Source: CBFHSF01 sp965661055 (GTDB lineage: Bacteria; Bacteroidota; Bacteroidia; Flavobacteriales; Schleiferiaceae). Taken from it: a stretch of DNA of 64,000 bases. The DNA lies in contig CBFICS010000004.1 of assembly GCA_965661055.1 (NCBI GenBank), positions 1 through 64,000 on the forward strand. The letters run 5' to 3'. The notes beneath the pieces are model-generated. The model was not told the origin of the DNA and ran no database searches. It saw only the letters and a list, made by a program, of their open reading frames with translations. The position numbers and the translations under genes were made by a program. Positions within the stretch are counted from its first letter, which is position 1, and every line of letters begins with the position of its first letter. Shown one piece after another: positions 1 to 8,248 of this stretch.

Positions 1-1141
1 AGAAAGAGTTTCTTTTTCTCCGCCAATTCTCAAAACTAGACAAGTATTAGTTCAAAGAATGCCTGAAAATTACAAGCGGTTAACTAAAAAACAGAGAGAA
101 GCAAGACTTGTTACAGACGGTCTTGACTTAAGCGGAAAAACAATTTATGTTCACAAAGGATCTAGTTTTTATGAACGAATATTAAACTATTCTAAGGAAA
201 ACGGAATTGACTTAACTTTAATTGAAGCTGATCCAGCTTATGGTCCTGAGAAACTCATTGAAATGGTTTCTAATGGAGAAATAGATTTCACCATAACCGA
301 TGAAAATGTGGCTAAAATTCACAGCAAGGCATTAGACAATTTATACATAAAAACACCCCTTTCTTTGAATCAAAAAATTGGTTGGGCGGTAAACAAGAAT
401 GCCTTTGAATTGCAAAATCAATTAAAAGTCTGGCTAGAGAAGAATCAAAAGTCGACCAAGTTTAATATTATTTACAATAAGTATTTTAAGCATGGAGGGG
501 GTACCAAAACGGGTTTCATAAGAAACTACAAATCAATAACCAATGGCCAGCTAACTGAAATGGATATTTTGCTGAAAAATTATGCTGAAACCATTGATTG
601 GGACTGGAGGTTGTTGGCCGCATTGATCAACAAGGAGTCAAAATTTAATCCTTATGTAGAATCGCCATTTGGAGCCATAGGACTCATGCAAGTATTGCCG
701 ACCACTGCAGAGAGATTTGGGGTAAGCAAAGAAGAATTGAAAATTCCTGAGAAAAACCTTCAAGCAGGGACACGTTTTTTAGGTTGGTTGGAAAAATACT
801 GGGACAGGAAGTTAACCGATTCAACAGATGAGATAAAATTCATTTTGGCAAGTTATAATGCAGGACTTGGTCATGTTATTGATGCGAGAAACCTCGCTGA
901 TAAATATGGTGCAAACCCAGACAGCTGGGAAGATGTATCATTTTATTTACTAAAAAAATCAGAGCGTAAATATTATACTGATCCCGTAGTAAAAAGCGGG
1001 TACTGTAGAGGGCTTGAACCTGTAAATTACGTTATTAAGATTTTGGAATACTATCAATTGTACTTGAATTTTACTGATTCTAGAGCACCAACAGACGTTG
1101 CTTTTATATCTTTGGTAAGTAATGAGCCAGACCCTAGTTAA
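1..1141 (+). CDS. mltF: MltF-like membrane-bound lytic murein transglycosylase, 5' end outside the window
   Basis: The reading frame is open from base 2 (GAA AGA GTT...) through the first ATG at 59, so the gene begins upstream of the window and ATG 59 is internal. The visible part starts in an extracellular solute-binding (SBP_bac_3-like) domain that runs to about 200 codons. It is followed by a lysozyme-like SLT domain with the catalytic Glu in NKESKFNP (codon near base 635), then GLMQVLPTTA and ASYNAG, the usual family-1 SLT motifs. MltF enzymes cleave the MurNAc-GlcNAc bond of peptidoglycan, giving 1,6-anhydro ends, in the periplasm or outer membrane. The gene ends inside the start of the next one (20-base overlap). 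The family call is strong; that it is MltF proper rests on the two-domain layout. Confidence 0.9.
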   Translation, partial: ERVSFSPPILKTRQVLVQRMPENYKRLTKKQREARLVTDGLDLSGKTIYVHKGSSFYERILNYSKENGIDLTLIEADPAYGPEKLIEMVSNGEIDFTITDENVAKIHSKALDNLYIKTPLSLNQKIGWAVNKNAFELQNQLKVWLEKNQKSTKFNIIYNKYFKHGGGTKTGFIRNYKSITNGQLTEMDILLKNYAETIDWDWRLLAALINKESKFNPYVESPFGAIGLMQVLPTTAERFGVSKEELKIPEKNLQAGTRFLGWLEKYWDRKLTDSTDEIKFILASYNAGLGHVIDARNLADKYGANPDSWEDVSFYLLKKSERKYYTDPVVKSGYCRGLEPVNYVIKILEYYQLYLNFTDSRAPTDVAFISLVSNEPDPS

Positions 1142-1664
1142 ATCGTATTTAGAATCTCCTATTTCAATAGAGAAGGCAACGCAATTAGCCAATTACCTTG
1201 CGGCTAACCAAGAAGAGGTCCCATTACTTATTCATGGCCTAATAATCAAGGATGTTGAAGCGAATAAAAAAGCTGCATGGTGCCTTGGTAAACTAGGTGA
1301 GATATGTCCACAAGGACTTGAAAAACATCAAACTGAGCTGTTAAAAATCTTATCTGAAAAGGGAAAACACAACTCTGTTTATCGAAACATATTTAGAGTC
1401 TTTTGCTTTCAAGAACCGCTTGAAAAAAACGAGGGTACTTATTTAAATTTGGCCATATCTTATTTTGAGGACATAACACATGCCAATGCGGTTAGGGCAT
1501 TTGCACTTAAGGGTATGACCCCAGTATTAAAAAAACACCCAGAACTCATTCATGAAATAAAATCAATCATAGAATGGTCCTGGGATTCTGGATCACCGGG
1601 CGTCAAATCAATTTCAAAAAACACTTTAAAATTCCTTGAGCCTTATATGAAAGGAATTAAATAG
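1122..1664 (+). CDS. Helical HEAT-like protein of unknown function
   Basis: A 180-residue protein with no signal peptide or membrane segment. It appears to consist of short amphipathic helices (NKKAAWCLGKLGEI, NAVRAFALKGMTPVLKK), the texture of HEAT or armadillo-type repeats, which usually act as protein-binding scaffolds. I do not recognise a named family. Its ATG lies 20 bases inside the end of the MltF-like gene, so the two are probably translated together, but a cytoplasmic helical protein has no obvious role with a wall-cleaving enzyme. Its 3' end overlaps convergent tpx by 8 bases. Confidence 0.75.
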   Translation: MSQTLVKSYLESPISIEKATQLANYLAANQEEVPLLIHGLIIKDVEANKKAAWCLGKLGEICPQGLEKHQTELLKILSEKGKHNSVYRNIFRVFCFQEPLEKNEGTYLNLAISYFEDITHANAVRAFALKGMTPVLKKHPELIHEIKSIIEWSWDSGSPGVKSISKNTLKFLEPYMKGIK

Positions 1665-2154
1665 AAGCCAAGGCTTTATCGTAGTCTGGTTCTTGCACTA
1701 TTTCAGGAACTTGTTCTACGTAAGTAACCTCTCCTTCCTCGTTAATTACCACAATTGCTCTTGACATAAGTCCTGCTAAAGGACCATTTAGCATATCAAC
1801 TCTATACTTTTCTGAGAACGACTGGTCTTTATATTGACTGGCAGAAATAACATTTTCAATTCCTTCTACACCACAAAATCTTTTATGAGCAAAAGGCAAA
1901 TCTTTAGAAACACATAGAACTTGCGTGTTTTTAAGTCCGCTAGCTCTTTTGTTAAACTCTCTTACAGAGGCTGCACAAATTCCGGTGTCAACACTAGGAA
2001 AAATATTTAAAATCAGGTTTTTACCTTCAAAATCTGACAAAGACACATCTTCTAAATCTGTATTGGTCACTCTAAAATCTGGAGCCTTATCGCCAACTTT
2101 GGGCAATTCACCAACCGTTTCAATAGGGTTTCCTTTAAATGTAATTGAACTCAT
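1657..2154 (-). CDS. tpx: Thiol peroxidase (Tpx-type peroxiredoxin)
   Basis: A 165-residue atypical 2-Cys peroxiredoxin that reduces hydrogen peroxide and alkyl hydroperoxides with electrons from thioredoxin. The N-terminal GNPIETVGELPKVGDKAPDF and NIFPSVDTGICAASVREFN are diagnostic. Cys60 is the peroxidatic residue and Cys94 (KRFCGVEG) the resolving one. The usual TPVC is TGIC here, a minor change. The length is normal for the family. It lies 10 bases downstream of the end of a patatin-like pseudogene on the same strand, so its original operon partner has decayed. The 3' end overlaps the convergent upstream gene by 8 bases with no terminator between them. Confidence 0.95.
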   Translation of the reverse strand: MSSITFKGNPIETVGELPKVGDKAPDFRVTNTDLEDVSLSDFEGKNLILNIFPSVDTGICAASVREFNKRASGLKNTQVLCVSKDLPFAHKRFCGVEGIENVISASQYKDQSFSEKYRVDMLNGPLAGLMSRAIVVINEEGEVTYVEQVPEIVQEPDYDKALASI

Positions 2155-2164
2155 AATCGTAAAT

Positions 2165-2452
2165 TTATATTTTGTTTTTCACTTTATCTAAAGCCTTTCG
2201 GGCCGCAATTTTTCCAGTTTCTATTAACTCTTCTGCCTTATAAAAGTCAAAGGTGTCTGCCGATTATCTACTAATCTCAACCAAGATATCTGGAGGATAT
2301 TTATCAAGACTAACCGATGCTAATTTATCTTGCATTAGATCAAAACTGTGGTTAATGATCTTAAAATAATTAGGCTTCTCAGCTACACCTATATGGGCGA
2401 GCCCTCTCGCACCTCCAGAACCCAAAACAAGGGCAATTTTTTTTGACCTTAT
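2165..2452 (-). pseudogene. Remnant of a patatin-like phospholipase (start lost, internal deletion, in-frame stop)
   Basis: The minus strand reads KKIALVLGSGGARGLAHIGV, the N-terminal oxyanion-hole motif of RssA-type patatin-like phospholipases. It then jumps directly to AEKPNYFKIINHSFD..., DKYPPDILVEISR, a TAA at 2264-2266, and in the same frame SADTFDFYKAEELIE...KNKI followed by TAA. The latter parts match the C-terminal end of the same family. The middle, roughly 200 residues including the GxSxG nucleophile and the Asp of the catalytic dyad, is missing, although the frame is kept across the join. There is no ATG, GTG or TTG between the ppx stop and the motif. Three separate lesions make it non-functional as read. 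Family assignment is by motif recall; lesions are read directly. Confidence 0.85.
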
Positions 2453-2464
2453 TCTAAGGTAAGC

Positions 2465-3385
2465 TTATTGGATACTTTTAGGAATAGCTGAATTATTTCC
2501 AAAAACACTTCTGTACAAATCTCTAATGATTCCGTCACTCACACCTATTTTAGGGACGTACATTTTTTCTGCACTTGTGACCCTCATGGCAGCCAAATAA
2601 ATACTCAATGCGGGAATAATAACGTCGGCTCTATCTGGATTTAACCCCAGCCTAATCATTCTTTCTTCAACACTAAATTTTGTTAAGTAGTCTAGGGTTG
2701 TTTCTAAATAATCTAAATCAAGAGCAACGCCAGAGCGCTTTCCAGACATTTTAAAGATCTTATTGATGTTACCCCCTGAACCAATAAAGGCCAAGTCGTT
2801 ATAGGGCTTTGTTTTTTCTTTAATCCATTGTTTAAATTCTGACCAAGACTCTTTAGTATCAAGGTTTTTCAAAATTCTTACCGTACCTAGGTTAAAGGAT
2901 TTTGAATCAATGATTTCACCTCTATCAAAAAGCGTGATTTCCGTAGAACCCCCGCCCACATCTATGTAACAATAAGCAGATTCTTCAATGGTAAACTCTG
3001 TCCATACTTCAGAGTCAAAAATAAGCTGTGCCTCTTCTTTTCCTTCAATTACCTCAATTGAAATTCCTGTTTTTTTCTCAATAGCCTCTACTAACTCACT
3101 ACCATTTTCAGCATCTCGCATAGCGGACGTGGCACAGGCTCGGTAATGCTTAACGCCATGAACGTTCATTATAGATTGATAGGCTTTCATGCCTTCAATA
3201 AGCTTTTTGCTGTTCTTCTTTGAAATTTTACCCTTGGTAAAAGAGTCTGCCCCTAATCGAATGGGCAAACGAGTCATGGACGATTTTTGAAAGTAAACAC
3301 CTTTCTTATCTTTTATCACGTTGGTTATCAAACACCTAATAGAGTTAGAACCAATATCTATCGCTCCTAGCTTGATCAACTTCAT
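2465..3385 (-). CDS. ppx: Exopolyphosphatase, Ppx/GppA family
   Basis: A 306-residue actin-fold (ASKHA) phosphatase that removes terminal phosphate from polyphosphate, or the 5' phosphate of pppGpp. The phosphate-1 loop is GAIDIGSNSIRCLI near the N-terminus. CATSAMRDAENG, IEGKEEAQLIF, YIDVGGGSTEITLF and GSGGNINKIFKM follow in order. The length fits the short two-domain version common in Bacteroidota, without the C-terminal HD region of E. coli Ppx. The start overlaps the ppk1 stop by four bases (ATGA), giving a translationally coupled ppk1-ppx pair. Whether polyphosphate or pppGpp is the main substrate cannot be told from sequence; the neighbour favours polyphosphate. Confidence 0.95.
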   Translation of the reverse strand: MKLIKLGAIDIGSNSIRCLITNVIKDKKGVYFQKSSMTRLPIRLGADSFTKGKISKKNSKKLIEGMKAYQSIMNVHGVKHYRACATSAMRDAENGSELVEAIEKKTGISIEVIEGKEEAQLIFDSEVWTEFTIEESAYCYIDVGGGSTEITLFDRGEIIDSKSFNLGTVRILKNLDTKESWSEFKQWIKEKTKPYNDLAFIGSGGNINKIFKMSGKRSGVALDLDYLETTLDYLTKFSVEERMIRLGLNPDRADVIIPALSIYLAAMRVTSAEKMYVPKIGVSDGIIRDLYRSVFGNNSAIPKSIQ

Positions 3386-5439
3386 GTATCTGATTGTTTT
3401 TCAAGGTATTGAAGCATATCAACTTGAGAACGGATTTTCTTATCTCCCTCTTCACGGTATGCGTTAATATCCTCTAAGTTATGATATCTAGCTTTCACAT
3501 TATCGTTCCAAATTAAATCCATTTGGTATTTTAATTGGGACTTTACCATTTCATCGTAAATAGGCACAGTTACTTCTAAACGATGATCAAGGTTTCTTGC
3601 CATCCAATCTGCTGATCCAATAAAATATAAAGGCTCGCCATCGTTCTCAAAAATAAACACCCGACTATGTTCTAAAAATCTGTCAACAATTGAAATGGCT
3701 TCGATATTTTCACTGAGTCCAATTTTATTGGGAATTAGAGAACAAATTCCCCGGATCACCATTTTAATTTTTACGCCAGCTTGCCCTGCCTCATAAAGTT
3801 TATCAATCATATCAAGGTCAGAAAGGCTGTTCATCTTAATAAAGATACTCGCTTTTTTTCCGGCAATTGCATTTTGAATTTCCCTATCAATCAAGGCTGT
3901 AAACCTTTCTCTACTATAATGAGGACTCACGATTAAATGGTCATATTTCTGTACAAGGTAATTGGTTTTAATAAAGTCAAAAACCTTACAAACCTCATCT
4001 GTAATTTCAGGATTTGAAGTCATAAGATGGTAATCCGTGTAAAACTTCGCGGTTCCCTCATGGAAATTGCCCGTTCCGATTAAGGCATAATTTTTCAACT
4101 TGCCCTTTTCTCTTCTTTTAACCAAGGCAATTTTTGAATGAACTTTTAACCCAGGAATTCCTGAAACAACATCAACCCCTTCATTTTTTAGGTTATTGGT
4201 CCATTTAATATTGTTCTCTTCATCAAATCTAGCCTGCAGTTCAATTATTGCCGTAACTTTTTTTCCGTTTTTTGCGGCATTAATTAAAGCGGAAGAAATT
4301 CTAGATTTAGAAGCCATGCGGTAAAGGGTGATTTTTATTTCCTCCACCAAAGGATCTATGGCTGCTTCTCTTAAAAATCTAATGATGTATGAAAAACTGT
4401 GATAAGGCATAAAAAGCATGATATCTCTTTGACGAATTTCATTCAAAATAGATCTTTCCATACTTAATTGTGGATGCGGAACAATGGGTAAGGTTGGATG
4501 TTCTAATTCTGGTCCGCCAACATTTGGAAACCTCATTAGGTCTTTCTTGTTGTGATACCTGCCCCCAGCAATCAAACTGTCATGGTTGTCTAGCTCCATC
4601 CGGTTCATCAGATATTGCAGAAAGTCTGGAGAGAGCTCTCTATCATAAACAAACCTAACAGGATCACCAATTCGACGATTCTTAACAGATTTTTGAATTT
4701 TTTCTAAGAAACTTTTAGATACATCATTATCAATGTCTAACTCAGCATCTCGGGTAATTTTTATAGTATGTGCTTCAATATTGTCATACTCAAAAATAAA
4801 GAAGATGTAATCTAGGTTGTACCGGATTAAATCATCAAGATAAATTATATACTTTTTATCATCACTTGGCATCTCTATGAACCTCCCAACAAATTCACTG
4901 GGAATCTCTATCAAAGCGTATAAGGGATCATCAGGATTCTCGTTTTTTGTCAACTTAATTGACAGATAAATTGATTTATCCTTTAGTTCTGGGAATTCTT
5001 GTAAACTGGTTAGAATAAGGTTAAAAACCGATGGACTAACCTTTTGAACAAAAGCTTCTCTTATCCATTCTTTTTGGTTATCAGAAAGAGTTTTTTCATT
5101 GACCATAGAAATACCATAATCTTCTAAGTTGTCAATTAATTGATCTAAAACTTCTTGAACCCTTGCTTGCTGATAAATTACAACCTCATTGATTTGCGCT
5201 AATAATTTTTCAGGGTTCACCCCTCCAAATTCTAGTTTTGCAGCTTTTTTACCTATTTGACTCGCACGTTTTATAGAGGCATATCGAACCCTGAAAAACT
5301 CATCCAGGTTATTTGAAAAAATACCTAGAAAACGAATCCGTTCAATTAAAGGCACAGAATCATCTTCTGCCTCTTGCAGTACACGGGCATTAAAATTCAA
5401 CCAACTAATATCGCGGTTGACGTAATTTTTGTTATCCAT
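3382..5439 (-). CDS. ppk1: Polyphosphate kinase 1
   Basis: A 685-residue enzyme that polymerises the gamma phosphate of ATP into polyphosphate reversibly at the membrane. The N-terminal NRDISWLNFNARVL and IFSNNLDEFFRVRYA open the protein. The two phospholipase-D-like halves carry the expected histidines: His434 in GLKVHSKIAL (the autophosphorylated residue, E. coli His435) and His591 in FLEHSRVFIF (E. coli His592). The length matches the family. It sits between sixA (5 bases upstream) and ppx (4-base overlap), a compact polyphosphate operon transcribed leftwards. Confidence 0.97.
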   Translation of the reverse strand: MDNKNYVNRDISWLNFNARVLQEAEDDSVPLIERIRFLGIFSNNLDEFFRVRYASIKRASQIGKKAAKLEFGGVNPEKLLAQINEVVIYQQARVQEVLDQLIDNLEDYGISMVNEKTLSDNQKEWIREAFVQKVSPSVFNLILTSLQEFPELKDKSIYLSIKLTKNENPDDPLYALIEIPSEFVGRFIEMPSDDKKYIIYLDDLIRYNLDYIFFIFEYDNIEAHTIKITRDAELDIDNDVSKSFLEKIQKSVKNRRIGDPVRFVYDRELSPDFLQYLMNRMELDNHDSLIAGGRYHNKKDLMRFPNVGGPELEHPTLPIVPHPQLSMERSILNEIRQRDIMLFMPYHSFSYIIRFLREAAIDPLVEEIKITLYRMASKSRISSALINAAKNGKKVTAIIELQARFDEENNIKWTNNLKNEGVDVVSGIPGLKVHSKIALVKRREKGKLKNYALIGTGNFHEGTAKFYTDYHLMTSNPEITDEVCKVFDFIKTNYLVQKYDHLIVSPHYSRERFTALIDREIQNAIAGKKASIFIKMNSLSDLDMIDKLYEAGQAGVKIKMVIRGICSLIPNKIGLSENIEAISIVDRFLEHSRVFIFENDGEPLYFIGSADWMARNLDHRLEVTVPIYDEMVKSQLKYQMDLIWNDNVKARYHNLEDINAYREEGDKKIRSQVDMLQYLEKQSDT

Positions 5440-5444
5440 AAAAA

Positions 5445-5942
5445 TTAGGCCTTCTTTCTTTTTTTTGGGTAATCAAAGTAAAGTAATTCTCCTGTACCTT
5501 TAGGTAAATTCCAATCTACAGAATTAAACCTTAAACAACCAACTCCCGATGTAGGCACATTATCAATTTTTGTGCTAGTCATTTTATTGATAAACTGAGT
5601 GATGGAGGGATTATGAGTAAAAATCATAATCGTCTCAAGAGATTTGTCTAATGTAGCAATAAATGCCAACATTTCCTTTACAGTACTAAGATAAAGCTCT
5701 TCTCTGATAGAAATATCAGAAAGGGGAAACCCCAAAGATCTAGAAAAGATAATTGCGGTATGAAGAGCCCTAGTTGCGGGACTTGAAAATATTGCCTCAA
5801 CGCCAGATGATTCTTTTTGCACAAATTGACTAATCAAGTGTGCATCTCTAATTCCACGCCCCTTTAAAGGCCTATCATAATCATCAATTCCGTCTATTTC
5901 CCATGATGATTTTGCGTGCCTAATTAGATAAATCGTCTTCAT
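5445..5942 (-). CDS. sixA: SixA-type histidine phosphatase
   Basis: Histidine phosphatase superfamily protein of about 165 residues. It starts MKTIYLIRHAKSSW, where RHAKSSW is the SixA form of the RHG catalytic motif. FTHNPSI carries the second catalytic His. An upstream in-frame ATG at 5966 would add eight residues (MWDCNIAL) ahead of the conserved start; I prefer ATG 5942 because family members begin right at the RHAK strand. E. coli SixA dephosphorylates phosphohistidine on signalling or PTS proteins. Here the gene is five bases upstream of ppk1, whose intermediate is also a phosphohistidine, but any functional link is inference. Confidence 0.88.
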   Translation of the reverse strand: MKTIYLIRHAKSSWEIDGIDDYDRPLKGRGIRDAHLISQFVQKESSGVEAIFSSPATRALHTAIIFSRSLGFPLSDISIREELYLSTVKEMLAFIATLDKSLETIMIFTHNPSITQFINKMTSTKIDNVPTSGVGCLRFNSVDWNLPKGTGELLYFDYPKKRKKA

Positions 5943-6028
5943 TAAAGCTATATTACAATCCCACAATCATTTTCGTGCAAGCTATTTTTCAAATATTACC
6001 TGCAATCATAAAGCATATTATTTATTCG

Positions 6029-7696
6029 TTAAGATAGCCCGAAAATTTCTCCATTTCTATCTATAGTCATGTTCTCTGCTGCGGGAGTTGCTGGTAATCC
6101 GGGCATCCTCATCATATTGCCACAAATAGGAATAATAAATCCTGCGCCAGCAGCCACTTCAAACTCACGAACGGTAATATTAAAGCCAGAAGGACGGCCA
6201 ATTAGCTTTTCATTGTCAGAAAGTGATTTTTGAGTTTTTGCCATACAAATTGGCAACTTGTCAAATCCTAACTTCTCAAATTTGTTAAGCTGCATTTTTG
6301 CCTTTCCGGCGAATTCAACCTTGTCACCGCCATAAATTTTTGAAACAACTTTTTGAATCTTCTCTTCTATAGAATCATTAAGATCATAGGTAGGTATAAA
6401 ATCATTTTTGCATTCTGCAACCGCTTGAACTACTTGTTCTGCTAAATCAATACATCCATCACCTCCTTTTGCCCAACCTTCAGAAAGGGCAATTCTGACG
6501 CCTTTTTCTTTGCAATAATTCATCAAGAACTCAATTTCTTCTTCAGAGTCTTGAGAAAACCTATTTAAGCTAATCACCACGGGCAAACCAAAAGACTGCA
6601 TACTTTCAATGTGCCTGTCAAGGTTTGGCAAACCTTTTTCTAACGCATCTACATTTGGTGTAGACAGGTCTTTTAAATCTTGTCCGCCGTGATACTTAAG
6701 AGCCCTAATGGTAGCAACCACAACCACAGTTTTCGGTGATATACCGGCTTCTCTACATTTTATATTTAAAAATTTCTCAGCCCCTAAATCAGCTCCAAAT
6801 CCAGCCTCTGTTATTACATAATCACCAAGGCTCATTCCCATTTTTGTAGCCAAAATTGAATTAGTTCCTTGGGCTATATTAGCAAAAGGTCCACCATGAA
6901 TAATGGTTGGATTTCCCTCTAGGGTTTGAACTAGGTTTGGTTTAATGGCATCTTTCATAAGAATAGTCATTGCGCCTTGAGCATTTAATTGATGCGCATA
7001 AACGGCTTCACCATCCCTATTATCTCCAATGTAAATATTGCCTAATCTTCTTTGTAAATCTTCTAAATCTTTACTCATACAAAGTATGGCCATAACCTCT
7101 GAGGCAGCAGTAATATTGAATCCAGATTCAGTCGGAAATCCACCGCCTTTACCACCTAATGAAGAAATAATATTTCTCAAGGCCCTGTCATTCATATCCA
7201 TTACTCGCTTCCATAAAACCGAACGGTGATCAATACCAATGCTTCTTGATTTTGATTGAATATTATTATCAATCATTGCAGACAAGAGATTGTTGGCCTT
7301 TTCAATGGCTGAGAAATCACCTGTAAAATGAAGGTTGATATCTTCCATTGGAATAACCTGAGAGTAACCGCCACCCGCAGCTCCGCCTTTTATACCAAAA
7401 ACAGGACCTAGCGATGGTTCGCGAATAACGGCTATTGATTTTTTACCAACTTTAGAAAGGGCATCATGCAAACCAATGGTGGTTGTAGTTTTACCTTCTC
7501 CAGCAGGTGTGGGTGTAATAGCCGTTACCAAAATCAATGATGACTTTTTCGCTTTTTCTAAATCAATTAAACCCAGCGGTAGCTTGGCCTTATAATGACC
7601 ATAAAGCTCTAAATCATCATTTTTTACATTTATTTTACTCGCTATATCTTGAATTTTTTGAGGAGCTACACTTCTCGCTATTTCTATATCTGTCAT
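6029..7696 (-). CDS. fhs: Formate--tetrahydrofolate ligase
   Basis: A 555-residue ATP-dependent 10-formyl-THF synthetase, the usual length. It feeds formate into one-carbon metabolism for purines and initiator tRNA formylation. The nucleotide loop is TPTPAGEGKTTTTIGL. REPSLGPVFGIKGGAAGGG and LHFTGDFSAI follow, with the C-terminal GNMMRMPGLPATPAAENM. All are typical. It stands alone: about 190 bases separate its start from the divergent gene at 7892, and 86 bases separate its end from sixA. Confidence 0.97.
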   Translation of the reverse strand: MTDIEIARSVAPQKIQDIASKINVKNDDLELYGHYKAKLPLGLIDLEKAKKSSLILVTAITPTPAGEGKTTTTIGLHDALSKVGKKSIAVIREPSLGPVFGIKGGAAGGGYSQVIPMEDINLHFTGDFSAIEKANNLLSAMIDNNIQSKSRSIGIDHRSVLWKRVMDMNDRALRNIISSLGGKGGGFPTESGFNITAASEVMAILCMSKDLEDLQRRLGNIYIGDNRDGEAVYAHQLNAQGAMTILMKDAIKPNLVQTLEGNPTIIHGGPFANIAQGTNSILATKMGMSLGDYVITEAGFGADLGAEKFLNIKCREAGISPKTVVVVATIRALKYHGGQDLKDLSTPNVDALEKGLPNLDRHIESMQSFGLPVVISLNRFSQDSEEEIEFLMNYCKEKGVRIALSEGWAKGGDGCIDLAEQVVQAVAECKNDFIPTYDLNDSIEEKIQKVVSKIYGGDKVEFAGKAKMQLNKFEKLGFDKLPICMAKTQKSLSDNEKLIGRPSGFNITVREFEVAAGAGFIIPICGNMMRMPGLPATPAAENMTIDRNGEIFGLS

Positions 7697-7863
7697 GCTT
7701 CTTAATTTTCTGAAAAGTTCTTATTTTTTTTTAAGCAATAGCATGAAATTTATCATGATTATTGAGTCCCTAGCTAAATTATGAAATTAGTATTCAATTA
7801 TTGTAGAGTCTATTTCTAGCGAGAGTTTTCTATTCAATAACAAGTAAATGACATAAAAAATAG

Positions 7864-7871
7864 TACTTTTG
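7864..7871 (+). promoter_or_regulatory. Bacteroidota -7 promoter element TACTTTTG
   Basis: TACTTTTG fits the Bacteroidota sigma-A -7 consensus TAnnTTTG and lies 20 bases before the ATG at 7892. No clear TTTG -33 element is visible at the usual distance, so this is only the -7 half. It would drive the small membrane protein, CCA-adding enzyme and pRiA4b-like genes as one unit. Confidence 0.5.
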
Positions 7872-7891
7872 CCCTCCTCATAAAAAGCGAC

Positions 7892-8248
7892 ATGATATCC
7901 AAGTTTTTGATTTTATTCACTTTTATCATTGCCATTTTTGGGTTGTTACTCTTGTTCTTTGTAAAAACCGGAACACAGTTGCAATACCTCAGGGCAAAAA
8001 AGGGTAAAAAAAAGGGAGAATGGACGGATGTATTTCATTTTTTCAGTAAACAAGACAAGGAATTAAGAAACGCCTCTTTTATGCTTTTTCCTCTTTTATT
8101 TCCCATAGAACTCGATGAGAAAAAAGAAGAATTAAACGACCTAAAAAGACGAGTAAAGAAAATTAATATTGGTCTTTACCTCTGTATCATGGTGATTTTT
8201 GCCTTGGGTGCCTATACCAGTATCAAATTTCCAGAAGGATTGTTTTAA
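7892..8248 (+). CDS. Small two-span membrane protein, unknown function
   Basis: A 118-residue protein with a hydrophobic segment at about residues 4-24 (FLILFTFIIAIFGLLLLFF) and a second at about 93-110 (IGLYLCIMVIFALGAYTS). Between them is a basic then charged loop (KKGKKKGEW, ELDEKKEELNDLKRRVKK) predicted to face the cytoplasm. I do not recognise the family. It is first in a three-gene unit: its stop shares a base with the start of the CCA-adding enzyme (TAATG), which suggests coupling but no shared function. A promoter-like TACTTTTG lies just upstream. Confidence 0.75.
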   Translation: MISKFLILFTFIIAIFGLLLLFFVKTGTQLQYLRAKKGKKKGEWTDVFHFFSKQDKELRNASFMLFPLLFPIELDEKKEELNDLKRRVKKINIGLYLCIMVIFALGAYTSIKFPEGLF

